Of a DNA stretch of 64,000 nt, positions 24,432 to 36,320 are shown in pieces. A model generated the notes under the pieces. That model searched no databases. It was not told the DNA's origin and saw only the letters and a list, made by a program, of their open reading frames with translations. The stretch's first letter is position 1; each line of letters starts with the position of its first letter. The stretch is from Ricinus communis. Lineage: Eukaryota; Streptophyta; Magnoliopsida; Malpighiales; Euphorbiaceae. The DNA is taken from NCBI RefSeq assembly GCF_019578655.1, contig NC_063261.1, positions 17,164,216-17,228,215 of the forward strand, read 5' to 3'. The translations under genes were made by a program, and so were the position numbers.

Positions 24432-26560
24432 AATCAAGATGATGACCCTTTTGAATGTTCTCGTGTAACATTTGAACTTGATGAGATATTTAGCCTTGAA
24501 TCGCCATGTTCTGCCAAGGAACTAAGCACTGTTATAATGAAGAAGGTTGTTGTGTCAAAAGTTCCATCTGATAAGGACTGCAATGTAGTGGCATTGAATG
24601 GATTTAGAGATGGGGATTTTCATATTTCTTTCTGTAAGCCTGCGGAACGCGAGTGGATCACCATACCGGAACTAACCAATATGCCTACGGTTGACATTAT
24701 TAGGGCTGAGCATGGATGTCGGTGATTCCGGCCGAATAACCGTCAAAAGAAAAAAACGAAAGTTTTATAACCGAATTGAACCGATCCGAATTTTTTTTAC
24801 TATTACGGTATGGTACTGGTTCTTTAGTAAAAACCGAACCGATCCATCTTGTCTTGTCGGACCAAACCGTAGAACCAAATTTTTTACATATATTTATAAA
24901 TAATTATTTATATTATATAAATAATACATATATAAAAAAATAATACATATACTCTATAAAAAATTATTTTATATTTATCATTTATATAATTCAAGCAATT
25001 GCTATCGAAATATAAAAAATAATATATATTAAAAATAATTATAATATTATAATATACTTTATACTCTATAAAAAATATAAGTTACATATTAATATGTCAC
25101 ATAGTATATTGATACTAGTAATCTAGTATACATACTATAATACTAAATTTAAAATTTATTTACTATCTAGAAATCTTTGACAAGTTAATTAAAAAATTAC
25201 TTAATTTAATAAAAAGTTATATAAATTAGTAAGATTTATAAAAGATATTATTATATAAATATAATATTATTTACACTATATTTATTAATAAATTAATTTT
25301 TAATTATATAATATTTTTATTTTAAGAATAATAATATTAATTATACTAAAAGTATTAATTTATATAAATATTAAAATTAAGAAATAAATATTATAAAAAT
25401 AATTTTTATATTATTATACTAATAAAACTTAAAAAATTAAATATTTAGAAATAATTAATTTGTTAACTTTTAAAATATTATAAATTAATATTAAAATATA
25501 AAAAATATATTAAATTATATTTATAAATTTAATTTTTTTTTTTAAAAAAGGATCAAACAAAACTTGAGAAAAAAATTGTCAAAACATCTTTTAACAATAT
25601 AGAAGTTCTTTACTTCCTACAACAGTGGAGGTCCTCATTTGTTGTCAAGATTGGCTTAGAAGTTCAAATAAACTTATCGAACTAGAAGAATCAATAGAGG
25701 ATATTGAAGCATAGAGTCAGGTAACATTTCTTTACTTCTTATATATATTTGTTTATTGTTGATGCTGTTAAGTCTTATTGACGTAATCTTTTACTTTTAT
25801 TGTAGAAATTATTCAAGATCTTGAGATTGGTGAGTCCCTTGTGCCAAGATTAAATGTGGAGTGCTAATTTTGAGGGGAGGTAATAACATTCCTTTGCTAA
25901 TTTTGGACATTTATTTTAGTGCTACATAAAGTTTGTAAATTTATTTATTTTAATGATTGTCATCTGTAAAATATTTTATGCTAGCAGTAATATATATTTT
26001 AATGGTTTGTATTTGAATATTGAATGAATTATTGTATTTACAAGTGACTGAATTGCGAAACAGGTTGTTCAAGAATGTGATTGCAATTTTAATTCAGATT
26101 TTCATGCTACTTTTTTTAGGTTGATAATCATATTTTATCTAAATGTATTTGATTAAAGATAAAATTAAAGTTGTATTTTTTAAATTTTTTAGAACCGAAA
26201 ATAGCACCGAACCGAACTGTATTGAACCGTAAAATTGGTACAATACGGTATTGGATCCTTTTATGTTTGGTACGGTACTGTTACCTTCAATTTTAAAATA
26301 AGCGAGGTTTAGTATGGTACTGGTGATTTATAAATAACCGAATTAGACCGATCCGTGCTCAGCCCTAGACATTATACACTGGAAGGACAATTTGTTCTAT
26401 ACTCTATCCAAATCTGGACATATCTCAACTTTAGACCTCGATGATATCCGTCATCCAAATGTGGACTCATGCATTAGTCGGATCCCACAATATTAGTGTC
26501 ATCAAGCAGTGGTATTTGGTGGAATCAAGAGGTGATCTCTACTTTGTTATGAAGTATAAA
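24432..26560 (+). pseudogene. F-box-associated DUF295 gene remnant split by a hAT insertion
   Basis: Translation before the insertion (24432-24700) gives a DUF295-like stretch containing DDPFECSRVTFELDEIF, VVVSKVPSDKDCNVVALNG and HISFCKPAEREW. Immediately after the insertion (26368 on) it resumes as HWKDNLFYTLSKSGHISTLD, and a further piece in another frame reads WYLVESRGDLYFVMKY, a typical DUF295 C-terminal block. DUF295 proteins (often with an N-terminal F-box) form a large plant family, many predicted to be SCF ligase adaptors. Here no F-box is seen, the frame breaks after about 26490, and a 1.67-kb element interrupts the domain, so this is a pseudogene. The family call is by motif resemblance. 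Confidence 0.65.
24693..26375. mobile_element. Non-autonomous hAT element with 8-bp target duplication
   Basis: The element occupies 24701-26367 (1667 bp). The 8-bp sequence GACATTAT is present on both sides (24693-24700 and 26368-26375), the duplication length of the hAT superfamily. The ends are inverted repeats TAGGGCTGAGCAYGGAT (one mismatch in about 17). Subterminal regions share repeated, partly inverted motifs such as ACCGAACCGA and TACGGTATGGTACTG. The middle is extremely AT-rich with no transposase-like ORF. It lies within the DUF295 pseudogene, and removing it together with one duplication copy brings the flanking DUF295 coding pieces together, which confirms the borders. Confidence 0.9.
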
Positions 26561-27232
26561 CTGTTCTATTTCTTCTTTAAATTGGGCGTTTTATATTTTT
26601 GCATTCAACGGACCTCAATCATCCCTGCACTAATTATGTATGAAAAAGGTACGCAATATGTTCTTCAAGTTATTTTGATTGAAGTGAATGAACTGAAATA
26701 TTTGTGCCTTGCCCTTTTGTTGAAAGTAATCTATAATGATGTTCAGGGTAAAGTTAATTGTAGGTTAAATTTCTTTGTCAATTATTTGATTATAGAATTA
26801 CATGCATGATTGGTGCTTATATACCTCCCCGTTATCATATGCCATAGTTTACATCATGTGCCTCACTTTTCCATGATGTCATTCTTACATATATATATAT
26901 ATATATATAACTTTAATCTTCGTGTGTGTATACTTCTCACATTGAGATTTACAGGTAATCCGCTTATGGACATTTTGAGGGAGATAATCTTGTGTGTGGA
27001 AATGAATCAAGCCATCCACGCTACAAAAAAGAATTTCATTTATTTCAGGTCATCAGGAAGAAGAATCGCATTTTCTTCACCAATGATTACCAAAAATTTA
27101 CAGGACATGAAAACTTATCTTTTGGGGATAACCTTTCTGCTACATTCCAGAGTGAATCATCTAAACGAAATACTTGTTTACAGTATTTGTGCAGCAGGAG
27201 ACAGTACAGGCTACTGCAAGCGGATCGAAACA
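26561..27232 (+). other. Unrecognised coding-like sequence between DUF295 and CPL4-like remnants
   Basis: ORFs in several frames (for example 26810-27238 and 26992-27375) have fairly normal composition but no domain I can name with confidence. A pattern near 27060 (KKNRIFFTNDY) faintly resembles a DUF295 C-terminal block. A splice-like boundary (TTTACAG/GT) occurs near 26954. A TA microsatellite lies at about 26889-26909. Confidence 0.3.
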
Positions 27233-27460
27233 AAGTAAAAGGATTTCTATATCCTCAAGTTTTGAAGTGTTCACATCCGGTGGTCTTGAACCTAAAGTGC
27301 AGATTGTGTGATGATTATGACCAGTTATTTAGGCACATAATTCTAAGATTATGTTTTTTAGCAAGAAAAGATTGATCTTAGTTCTTGATTTAGATGAGAT
27401 ATTGCTTCATTCAACTGCATACTTCAAGTGGAATATAAAGCAAATTAAAAAGATTTCCTT
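27233..27460 (+). pseudogene. CPL4/FCP1-like phosphatase fragment
   Basis: Two adjacent pieces resemble the start of plant RNA polymerase II CTD phosphatase-like 4 proteins. One is a Cys-rich KCSHPVVLNLKCRLCDD segment. It is followed, in another frame, by KKRLILVLDLDEILLHST, which corresponds to the catalytic block of FCP1 phosphatases. The canonical DxDxT is altered: the threonine position holds isoleucine (DLDEI). The pieces are frame-shifted relative to each other and nothing downstream matches the rest of the domain. It is a short, non-functional fragment. Confidence 0.5.
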
Positions 27461-27668
27461 ATACTCAATTTTGAAGTGTTCACATAAATGGCGGCTAAAT
27501 GAAACCCAACTGGAAAAGCAGCATGCATTGCTATGATTTCAGAAAAGGAATGCCTTAGCTGATATTGGCTTGTACAAATTTCAGGAGTTCAGTAAGTTGG
27601 ATTTTTTTAAATCTGCCTTATTTCACGACACCTAAGTCGTGAAAATACTGAATCAAAATGTAAAGATA

Positions 27669-30600
27669 TTAGTTGCCAATGAGATCCTTAAACTTGATTA
27701 TGCAATTTAATGCTCGCTCGAAGTCTCGTTCTTCCAGAGCAATTGTGAAGCGGCAGTAACCAGGAATTCCAGTCCATACACCACTGTTGATACACAAACC
27801 TGTGGACCTGACAATGGCTTCCCTGATATTTGAGTCATCCAGCTTGACTTCATAAGCAGTGGAATTTTCCTCATCATTTTCAGGTGAATGCTTGATCTTA
27901 ACAACCTTGTTTAGATAGGCAGAAGGCTTTGCAATCATGGACACCCCGCCACGAGGTTCCAACACATCCCACCCGCATTTCTCTAGTGTCTATGACAAAA
28001 CACCATGCCAAGAAAAATTAGGGGAGAAATCACAAATAGATGTCATTCACATATTAATCAATTAAGCAAGCAATAAAAGAATGTTTTAGAGAGATGCAAT
28101 TCGAGGTTGAGATTTACTGGATATGGAGTTCCTAGGATTGAAATATGAATTTTAACGATTTGTCAATAATCGCAGATTCAAACACCAGAATCAGGATGGA
28201 ATTTATTTGCTACCACAAATTCTAATTGTGCATTTTTAGTATTAAGGCATGGTCCCCTGCTCTAGGAATTTAGCTGAGACATTAAATAGTTATAGTCTCA
28301 TGAAAGTAAAGAAAGTAGAGATTTGACAAGGAAAGTGCATAAACAGGTTATGCTTCAGTATTAGTTACAAAAAGTGGTTCTTCTCAGTTTCAAGCTTACA
28401 GCCTATTGGGTCTAAGCCTTGTTCTATTGTTATTCCACAAAACAATAAACATTTGGCATTAGTAAGTATACCCCAGAAAAAAACTACTTACTGAGATATA
28501 GAAAGGTGCAAGCACAAACGATAAAAAGAAGACTATAAACATAACACGTGATTACCTCTTTCATGCGCTGGGATCTGGATTTCAAATTTCTTGTTTGTTC
28601 TGCAACAGCATCTGTCAGGTCTCTTGCTTTCTGCTCATTCAGACTCAACAGCTTCTTTATAGCATACTTAACAGTGCTATGGGGTTTGCTTAGTCCTGGA
28701 AAGCTATAAAATGCATCAACCAAAAATGGATCGTTTAAAACCAAATAACCAAATTTGAGTACTCCGCTTGAGAGCTTCAGAGACAGTCCTCCAATCAGAG
28801 AGACACAAAAAGATGGATTGTTAGAGGAATTCAACTTCGATGATGTTGTCTCCAAATTCCAACCACCCCAACCTTCAAACTCCAATCCTGAAAAGGAAGT
28901 ATCAATGATTACTCTGGCCCCAAATCTTGCACAGGTAGTTAGTATGTTCTCCATCTCTTTATTGCTGTAAAGCAAGCCTGTAGGGGTAATTGTTGGACCA
29001 GAAATATACACCCATGGTTTATTCACGGTATCAAGTACTCCATCAAGTAGCTTGTCTGTCAGTTTGAAGCCAGATCCAGAGTCAGTAGGGATACTCATGA
29101 CATTTGCTTTTAAGAACTTGGCGGCAGAGACATAATTGCCGTTTGAGCCAGCAGGGAAACAAAATGTTCCGCCTTCTTGGATGCAGCAAAGAATCAGTCT
29201 ATTAAACAGGGCTTGTGAGAAGTCAGCATATACAAACTCTGTTTTATTGTCCATAGGAAACCCATAATTGTTCTTGATGAACTGTTTGATGCTTGGGGTG
29301 ACATCAATTTCTGACTCAGCCATGTTCTGTCTTGCAAAACTTTCAAATATTGCAGCCTTCACAGGAGATGGAATGGGCATAAAACTTTGATCTATATCCA
29401 TGTGGATTAAGGAAGACTTTTCTTCCTCACTTATTGACAACTCTGAATCATTGAGAACTGGAATTGCAGAACTAGCAAAGCCAATCGCCTCAACTGATTT
29501 GACTTTTTCAAAATCCCTCTGAAAGAACATAAAGTATCAAATTGGTTATAAAACCTGCCTCCATTAACTTTTACAAAAAAGATTACTAAAAATATTAAGA
29601 ACAAGGAAGAAATCACAGATTGTTATCATGGGACATTAGATCATTCAATGAGCCATAACCAGTTCAAGATTGATAACAATCAGCCAAATTACTGAAAAAG
29701 AGGAGGGGAGGGGAGGAAAGTAGCATTTGATATTACCATTATCGTTTTTTGCAGTTAATATGAGTTAACAAGACAGTACATAATGATTCACAATGACAGA
29801 AAGTGATTTTGCTAAACCTTAGTCAAGTTTCTTCAACTGGTAATGCAGCCCAACATTGCAAAGATCATGTTTCAAATTCAGTACAACAGCAGACTTGAGT
29901 CTTACTTATATGAATATAGAAATCAGATGTGGCCCCACAAAACAACATAACAAAGTTGGATTTTTTATGTTGTCTTTTTTCCAATATCAAACAAAAGATT
30001 TGACCTTTTCAATTTCTTATTATGTTAGCTGGCGGTCTTTCTAAATAGAAAGTGATATAAGTTTGCAATACTTTTATACAGTTTCATTCTAGGGCCAGCA
30101 GTCAAATCCAAAAGGATAATATCTGGAAAAGTGACAAACCTCTGGAAGCGGATGTCGGTCAACAAGCTGAAAAGCTAGAAGCTCATGAAACAAGCAACCA
30201 TAATACAACTGCCTGATTGGTGCAGTATTTCCTTCTAGCACTTCTACAGTCTTGGACAAGGCCTTAAAAACTGCCTCCTCTTCTGAAATGACAAAAGCCA
30301 CTTCCAAATCTGAATAAACCTGAAAAAAACTTAGTTTTATTAGCATGGAGAATTTGTAAAATAATAACATGCTAGACTAGATGAAGTGAAGATTAATGTT
30401 GTGATTCCCCTGTTTGACTAGGTATACAAAGTAGGAATCTCTTCAAGTGAGATATTGCTATTAAACAAATACCTTGTTCTTTACAAAACCACATAGGATT
30501 GCAGCATGTGAAGGTAGACGAGTTCCTGCAAGATATTTTAGAACTCCATTGGGACTGGGAAGGCTGGAGAGTTCCAGGTGATCAGATATGTCTAAGAAAA

Positions 30601-33600
30601 GACGAGATCCAATTTCCCTAGTAACATCCAAGAGCTGAACAAAAGCTGAACTGGTTACAGCCTCAAATTGAGCCATCCCAGTAATCACCACCTGTGGCTT
30701 GAGCTTCTTTATCAGCTCTACCATTAAATCAGATTGCCTTGGTGCATCAATGACTGTAATTACATCCTTTGAAGGGTCATAATTTTCCGTACCCTATATT
30801 ACAAAAAAAAGAAAGAAAAAGAACTGGAGTTGTGTCTTGATGCATAAAGCAAGAAAGCGCGCCATTAAAATTTCCATACTTCTAGAGATACCAATCCTTC
30901 TTTTACTACAACTTGAAGAGTTATGGCAATTAACATTCTAAGAAAATTAAAAGAAAGGTAAATTATGTGCTTCCTTAAAGTTTGAAAAAGTGATGTGGAG
31001 ATTCAATCAAAAGAACGATTTTAACGACCAAGGAAGATGCAACCATTGAAATAATGCAGGCACAACAACTATTTATCAGTAAGAAGTTCCCAGAAAGTGC
31101 CATAAATGTCTCAAGAACATCTAACTACGAGCAATATACATCAACAGTCAACTAATAATGCCATAAAAAGCTGAGATAACTTTAAACTTTTCTAAAGAAA
31201 CAAATAAGAAACAGGGCAAACACTTGCTCATAAGATTTATAATATTGATGTTATCTATCCTAGCCATTTACATAGTTCAATTAACAATGTGCAAATAAGA
31301 GAATAAAATGTAACGTACCTCAATTGCTAAAGATGTCAACCACTGTCGGGGTAGGTGTCGAGTCAGATGTTCATCAACAATTGCAACGCGAGGTGAGAAC
31401 AATCGAAGAGTGTGTTCAATTGCGACAGCCCTTGAAGGAAAGATGACGACATTCTTGTGGAAGAATTCGAAAATAAATCAACACTATAACTTGTATAACA
31501 AATAACCAAAATTCCATAACAATGGATTAACTCTCAAGCCATTTACATGCATTGTTATTCAGGAAAAATAGAGATAAAAGCTCATAACAAGTGCATATAA
31601 ACTACAATCCTTATAATACTAGAAAACAATAACATTTAATAGCCAAGTTGAACTAAATGACATTGAGTTACTTAGTCAGGCAAACAAGCAAGCATGATGA
31701 ACTTATGCCCACCTAACAAAAATAATTTTGAAGTCTAAACAGCAGAATTGCACAACAAATATTCTAATATAGAGCACATAAAAGCCACACAAATAAAGAA
31801 AAAAATCCCGAAAAAACATCTAAGATAAAGATGCTTCATAGTAACATTTAAAATAAAGATACTTCATAGTAATCAAAAGAGGTTAATAAGATGTTTTTGG
31901 ATAGAGCACCAGTCAGCGATAAAGGAAAAACAAAAAAAAGTATAGTTCTTCATTTACATGGGATAAGATGAAAGTGGAAACATGCAAGCAATAGAACAAA
32001 AGACTGAACTCACATATAAAGAACTATACTTTCACTAGGATTATGAACTATTGAGAGTATGAGAAGAAGATAATTAAAACCTCTAAAACATAGAGAGATT
32101 TTAATTTATTTATGTTTTAGGTGTATATAACAGTAGAAATACTGAAGTTTTGGCACTGATTAGACATTAGCTAATGCAAAATGTATCTAAAGGAGCCAAT
32201 TTCCTCCAATAACCCGGTTTTCAAAATAGAATTATTCAGTAAGCAGAGGAATAATTTAGATGGCTAAAGGAGAAAAGTCCTTGCAATTGCTTCTGGTAAC
32301 AAGAAGACCACAACAAGATATGGAATTATTATTTAAGCAGGGAATGCATCCTTACATTGGATTTCAGTGGAATATGGTGGTATATCTTCAAAAAGCCTGC
32401 AATTAGATTACGGAAATATATGCTTCCTGCTGGTGATTCATAGGGGAAACATGATTTTTCTTTCAATTCACTAGCAAGAAAAGCTAGGAATGGAATCTTC
32501 TCATCAGCAACGGAATCATCCTCAAAAGATAAATCCAATGAACTGCTTACTTCATGGAAGCCATTTTTAAGGAACTCGAAAATTTTCTTAACCTGTCAAT
32601 TTATTCAGATACTCATCTCTCTAGAGATTCTCTAGGAGCAATAAAAGTTTGCTTATACAATTTCAAAAATATATGAAGCACAGACCTGGTTTGGTTGACG
32701 AAGTTGACAACTGTACACTGACAAAGCATGAGCAATTCGGCCACCAGCCTTCCCATAGGCCCATGCTGTTCGAGCACAAATAGGCTGATCTCCAGAAAGA
32801 CCCATAAAAAACTCAAACCGGTGTGGACTGTTTTTCTCAATTTCAACTAAGGCTGAAATGTCTGTGTCAGCAGCCTGAAACATAACGGTTTAAACAAAAG
32901 TGCATTTTGGATGAAACAGTAATTTTCAGTGGAACAGTTTTTACCTGAATAACTTTAGTCTGCCAAAGCTTGTTTACATGAAATCCACGCCTTTCAAACA
33001 AGCGTTTACAAACAGCTTGTCCTGGACGGCCGCCCATATTAAAGATCATAATCCCCATAGGTTTGATGACAGATATTCCTTCCTCAACAGCCCTGGCAAT
33101 TAGTCCAAGGCCAAATTGATCCTCAACAAACCCCTACATAGAAAATCAAAAAGAACCAAACAAATTGAGAAGAACAAGAATCTTGTTACATAATTGGACC
33201 ACTAGCTTTCACGGTCAACCCATACTGAACCCACACAGTATTATGCCCTCTTCCCCAGCATATACATGAAACAAAAGAAAATTGGCACTCATCTTAGAAA
33301 TAGAATAGTTATACTCACAAAAAGACCCTGGTAAATTACATGAGTGGATACCAGGAAATAGTAAACTGTATCTTTCAACAGCACATGAATCATTAAAAAT
33401 AATGCCATGAGATTTAGTTATCTAAAGACCGATGTACTATTAGCAGATATTTCAACACTAAGTGTTTCCTATTTCCTCCCCTCCAGCTCTGCCTTGCACG
33501 GGGATTTCCTTCATCTTCTTCCAAATGCATGTTTATTCCATGGATCAATTAGTATAAATTTGTATTGACATACAGAAAGAAATGCCGTACAAAATAGAAT

Positions 33601-36161
33601 TCAATATTTTCTACCAACTATTTGCCAATTTCTCATATATTTAAATGATTATAAGTATAATTAGGTACCTATGATGATGTGAATTGTATTAGATATAAAA
33701 GAATCAAAGAACATTGAGCAAGTTAATTTGAATTAATTTCAAGAAATAGTTAGACTGTGATGTCATAGTGATAAAACTAGCACTTTAGCTATTTGAATTC
33801 CATCAGGCTCCTGGCAAGATTTTATCAAATGGAAAGAACATATTAGTGCAGGGCAGGAGGGATATTTGATTTATACAGCTTTGGTTCCCAGCTGCAATCA
33901 AGTTGCACAAATTATGTGCTGACTTGCTAACAACATTTACTACATTATACAGTTTGTTGTGGTTGCTTTAATAGGTGTGTGTGTGTTTGTGTGTGTGTGA
34001 GACTGTATCCTGACCTGAAGTGCACAGTAGTTACTCAATGAATACAGAAACTCTTCACTTGCATTTTCTGTAATCATTTTAGACATTGCATCTGGATTTG
34101 GGTTAAGAATCTGCAAGAAAAAAATAAGCAAGGGCAGAGTAAGAGTCTAAAGAATGAAAACATTAAGTACCAACCAGTCACTGGATAAACTAACTCAATC
34201 AAGTGATTTGGCAAATTTAAGGTGTTGTGAATTGCTGCTAATACCTGAGGTATGCATCCAACAATTCGTTCAAGTTGAATGTCATGATCTCTACAATAAG
34301 AAAGTAGATCAGACTCATGAAACTGCACCCTGTCCAGTAAAGTTTTCTTTTCCGCATCATAGATGGGTTGACCATTTTCATCCAAAGCATTTAAGTATAA
34401 GTTTATCCAAGAAACCTTGACTGCTCTAGGATTAATATCAAGACCATACACCTGCAAAATGTAATTTAGGCACAAACTAAAGAAACCAACAGAAGGTTTT
34501 ATCAACAATAAAGTCTAGATAAGCCTAAATGAAGAACCACAGCAATGCAAGGGGAAAAAAGATAAAAATTAGACCTTAGAAGGCAACCACTTATCAGCAA
34601 TAGCAATTGATATCCATCCATTTCCACAACCAAGCTCAGCAACCGTCTTGTCCTTGAAAATTGAATCGGGATGCCTATTCAGTCCCTCATAAAAAGTGAA
34701 CGACCAGTCTTCAGGGATAAAAATGCTAGGAATCACCATCATTGTCAATTTCTTTCTCCCCTGATAACCTGCACTAGACAGATAAGTTTCAAATAGACAA
34801 CCATTCTATTACAACATAAAACAAATAAGTAAAAAATTACTGCAAGAGATACTATGGCCGAATTTTTTTGGAATCAAAGGCTCAATAAAAGATTGAATGT
34901 AGAAAACATAAACATTGAGATTCCGTAATGATTGAGACCAATATGTCGGGGTTTTGCCCGAATATAATGAGCTAAGAAGAATCATACATATCAACAAAGA
35001 AATACAATGCCTATGTGTCAAACATTACTGCAAGAGTTGCTGTGTTCTGGAAGATCCACAAACAGCTTAATTAACTGATTTATAATTAACCGTTCAATAT
35101 TAATTAAAAAAATATGTTGTCCAACAGAATTTTAAAAATAAAGAAACTGTTAAAGCAATACAATCCAGAACAGGTTCACTTTCTAATTCATTTCTGTTAA
35201 AATTTAAATTATCCAGAATCTTAGTTCCGTTTTTCCTTCACGTATTCATTTATTAATACAATTAATTGTTCTTTATAATGTGACACCACAAATTTGACAA
35301 GCTTATAATGATTATAGAAAGCTATGACTTCAATGTGATAAATGCTTGGTTTTGTTTTGTTATGTATTTCTAGTCATCAAACAGTTGGAGCATATGATAA
35401 GGACAAAAATAGAATTTCCCAATACTAAATTCTTTTCTTATCCTAATATTTATTATCACTGGATTGACCTCGTTCTGCTTTTTCTTGGAAACTGTGCAAC
35501 TCGATCCTCAGTGATAATTCCAAAAACAGTTAAAACCAAAAAAAAACAAACAAAAATTTCACAAATAGACCAAAATGTTATGCAGAACAGTGAAAAAAAA
35601 AAACAGTAAAACACTAATGATGTGTTTGGATTTTAACATATTTGGACTATTCATTCAGATTTATAACGAATTTCTAATTTGGCAACCGCATGAATTTATG
35701 TTAAGAATTAAAAAGTTTCATAGTGAGTAAAAAAAAAAAATCAATTAATTACAATTTGAAACGTTAAATGAAATGCATGAGGCCAAACGCAGTCTAATCA
35801 AAGACATGCATTGAGCCTTTTAAAAACATAAAGTCAACAGTAAACAGAAGAAAGAAAAATTAAAACAAAAATCAATGAAGATTGAAATGGATTCATTAAC
35901 CTGATTATGTTAAACAGTACACATACCTTGATAGTGATCCAAGAAGATATCTTGGATCCGAAAATGATACTTATCAAGACAATCATCGGAAGCGGCGACG
36001 TGTTTTTGAAGAACGGAGAGGAAGATGCGGGCCTGAGATCGGGTATTCGGATCCTCCAACCGCTCCAGCAACGACCTAAACGCAGCGTATGCAGCATCGC
36101 CAGATTGCTCACACTGCTTCAAGAATTGGTCCGGTGATAGAGCAGTGACAGTGGCCGTCAT
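27669..36161 (-). CDS. MMT: Methionine S-methyltransferase
   Basis: Twelve exons chain on the minus strand: 36161-35927, 34768-34575, 34451-34245, 34110-34015, 33133-32945, 32874-32686, 32592-32356, 31453-31319, 30793-30473, 30319-30140, 29518-28556 and 27989-27669. All borders are GT-AG; the sum is 3267 nt, giving 1088 residues, the usual size of plant MMT. The N-terminal half is a SAM-dependent methyltransferase with motif I AELGCGNGW (about residues 122-130) in exon 2. The C-terminal half (exons 8-12) is the aminotransferase-like domain typical of the family. The enzyme transfers a methyl group from SAM to methionine to make S-methylmethionine, a phloem-mobile sulfur form in the SMM cycle; it is cytosolic in known plants. 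The start is the first ATG, MTATVTALSPDQF, 125 bp from a GA-rich leader. Intron 1 (1158 nt) and intron 7 (902 nt) are the longest. No damage is seen. Confidence 0.96.
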
Positions 36162-36320
36162 TTCTCAGCTTCTGTTAGAAGAGAGATAAAAAAGAAAAAT
36201 GGAGCAGGAGCAGGAGCAGTAGCAGTAGCAGTTGAAATGGTAATGGTATGACTGATATAGTTGAGTGAAAGAGAGAATTAAGGAACAGAGAGAGAGAGGG
36301 AGAGAGAGAGGTTGCTGTTT
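36162..36320 (-). promoter_or_regulatory. MMT 5' leader with GA-rich tract
   Basis: Immediately upstream of the MMT start there is a run of short GAGCAG-type repeats (about 36203-36230) and a GA tract at about 36286-36311. On the transcribed strand these read as CT-rich sequence, common in plant leaders and core promoters. The transcription start itself cannot be placed. Confidence 0.45.

Noticed and set aside
33970..34000. GT-rich run in an MMT intron as a regulatory element
   Set aside because: It is a simple intronic microsatellite next to a splice donor, with nothing else to support a function.
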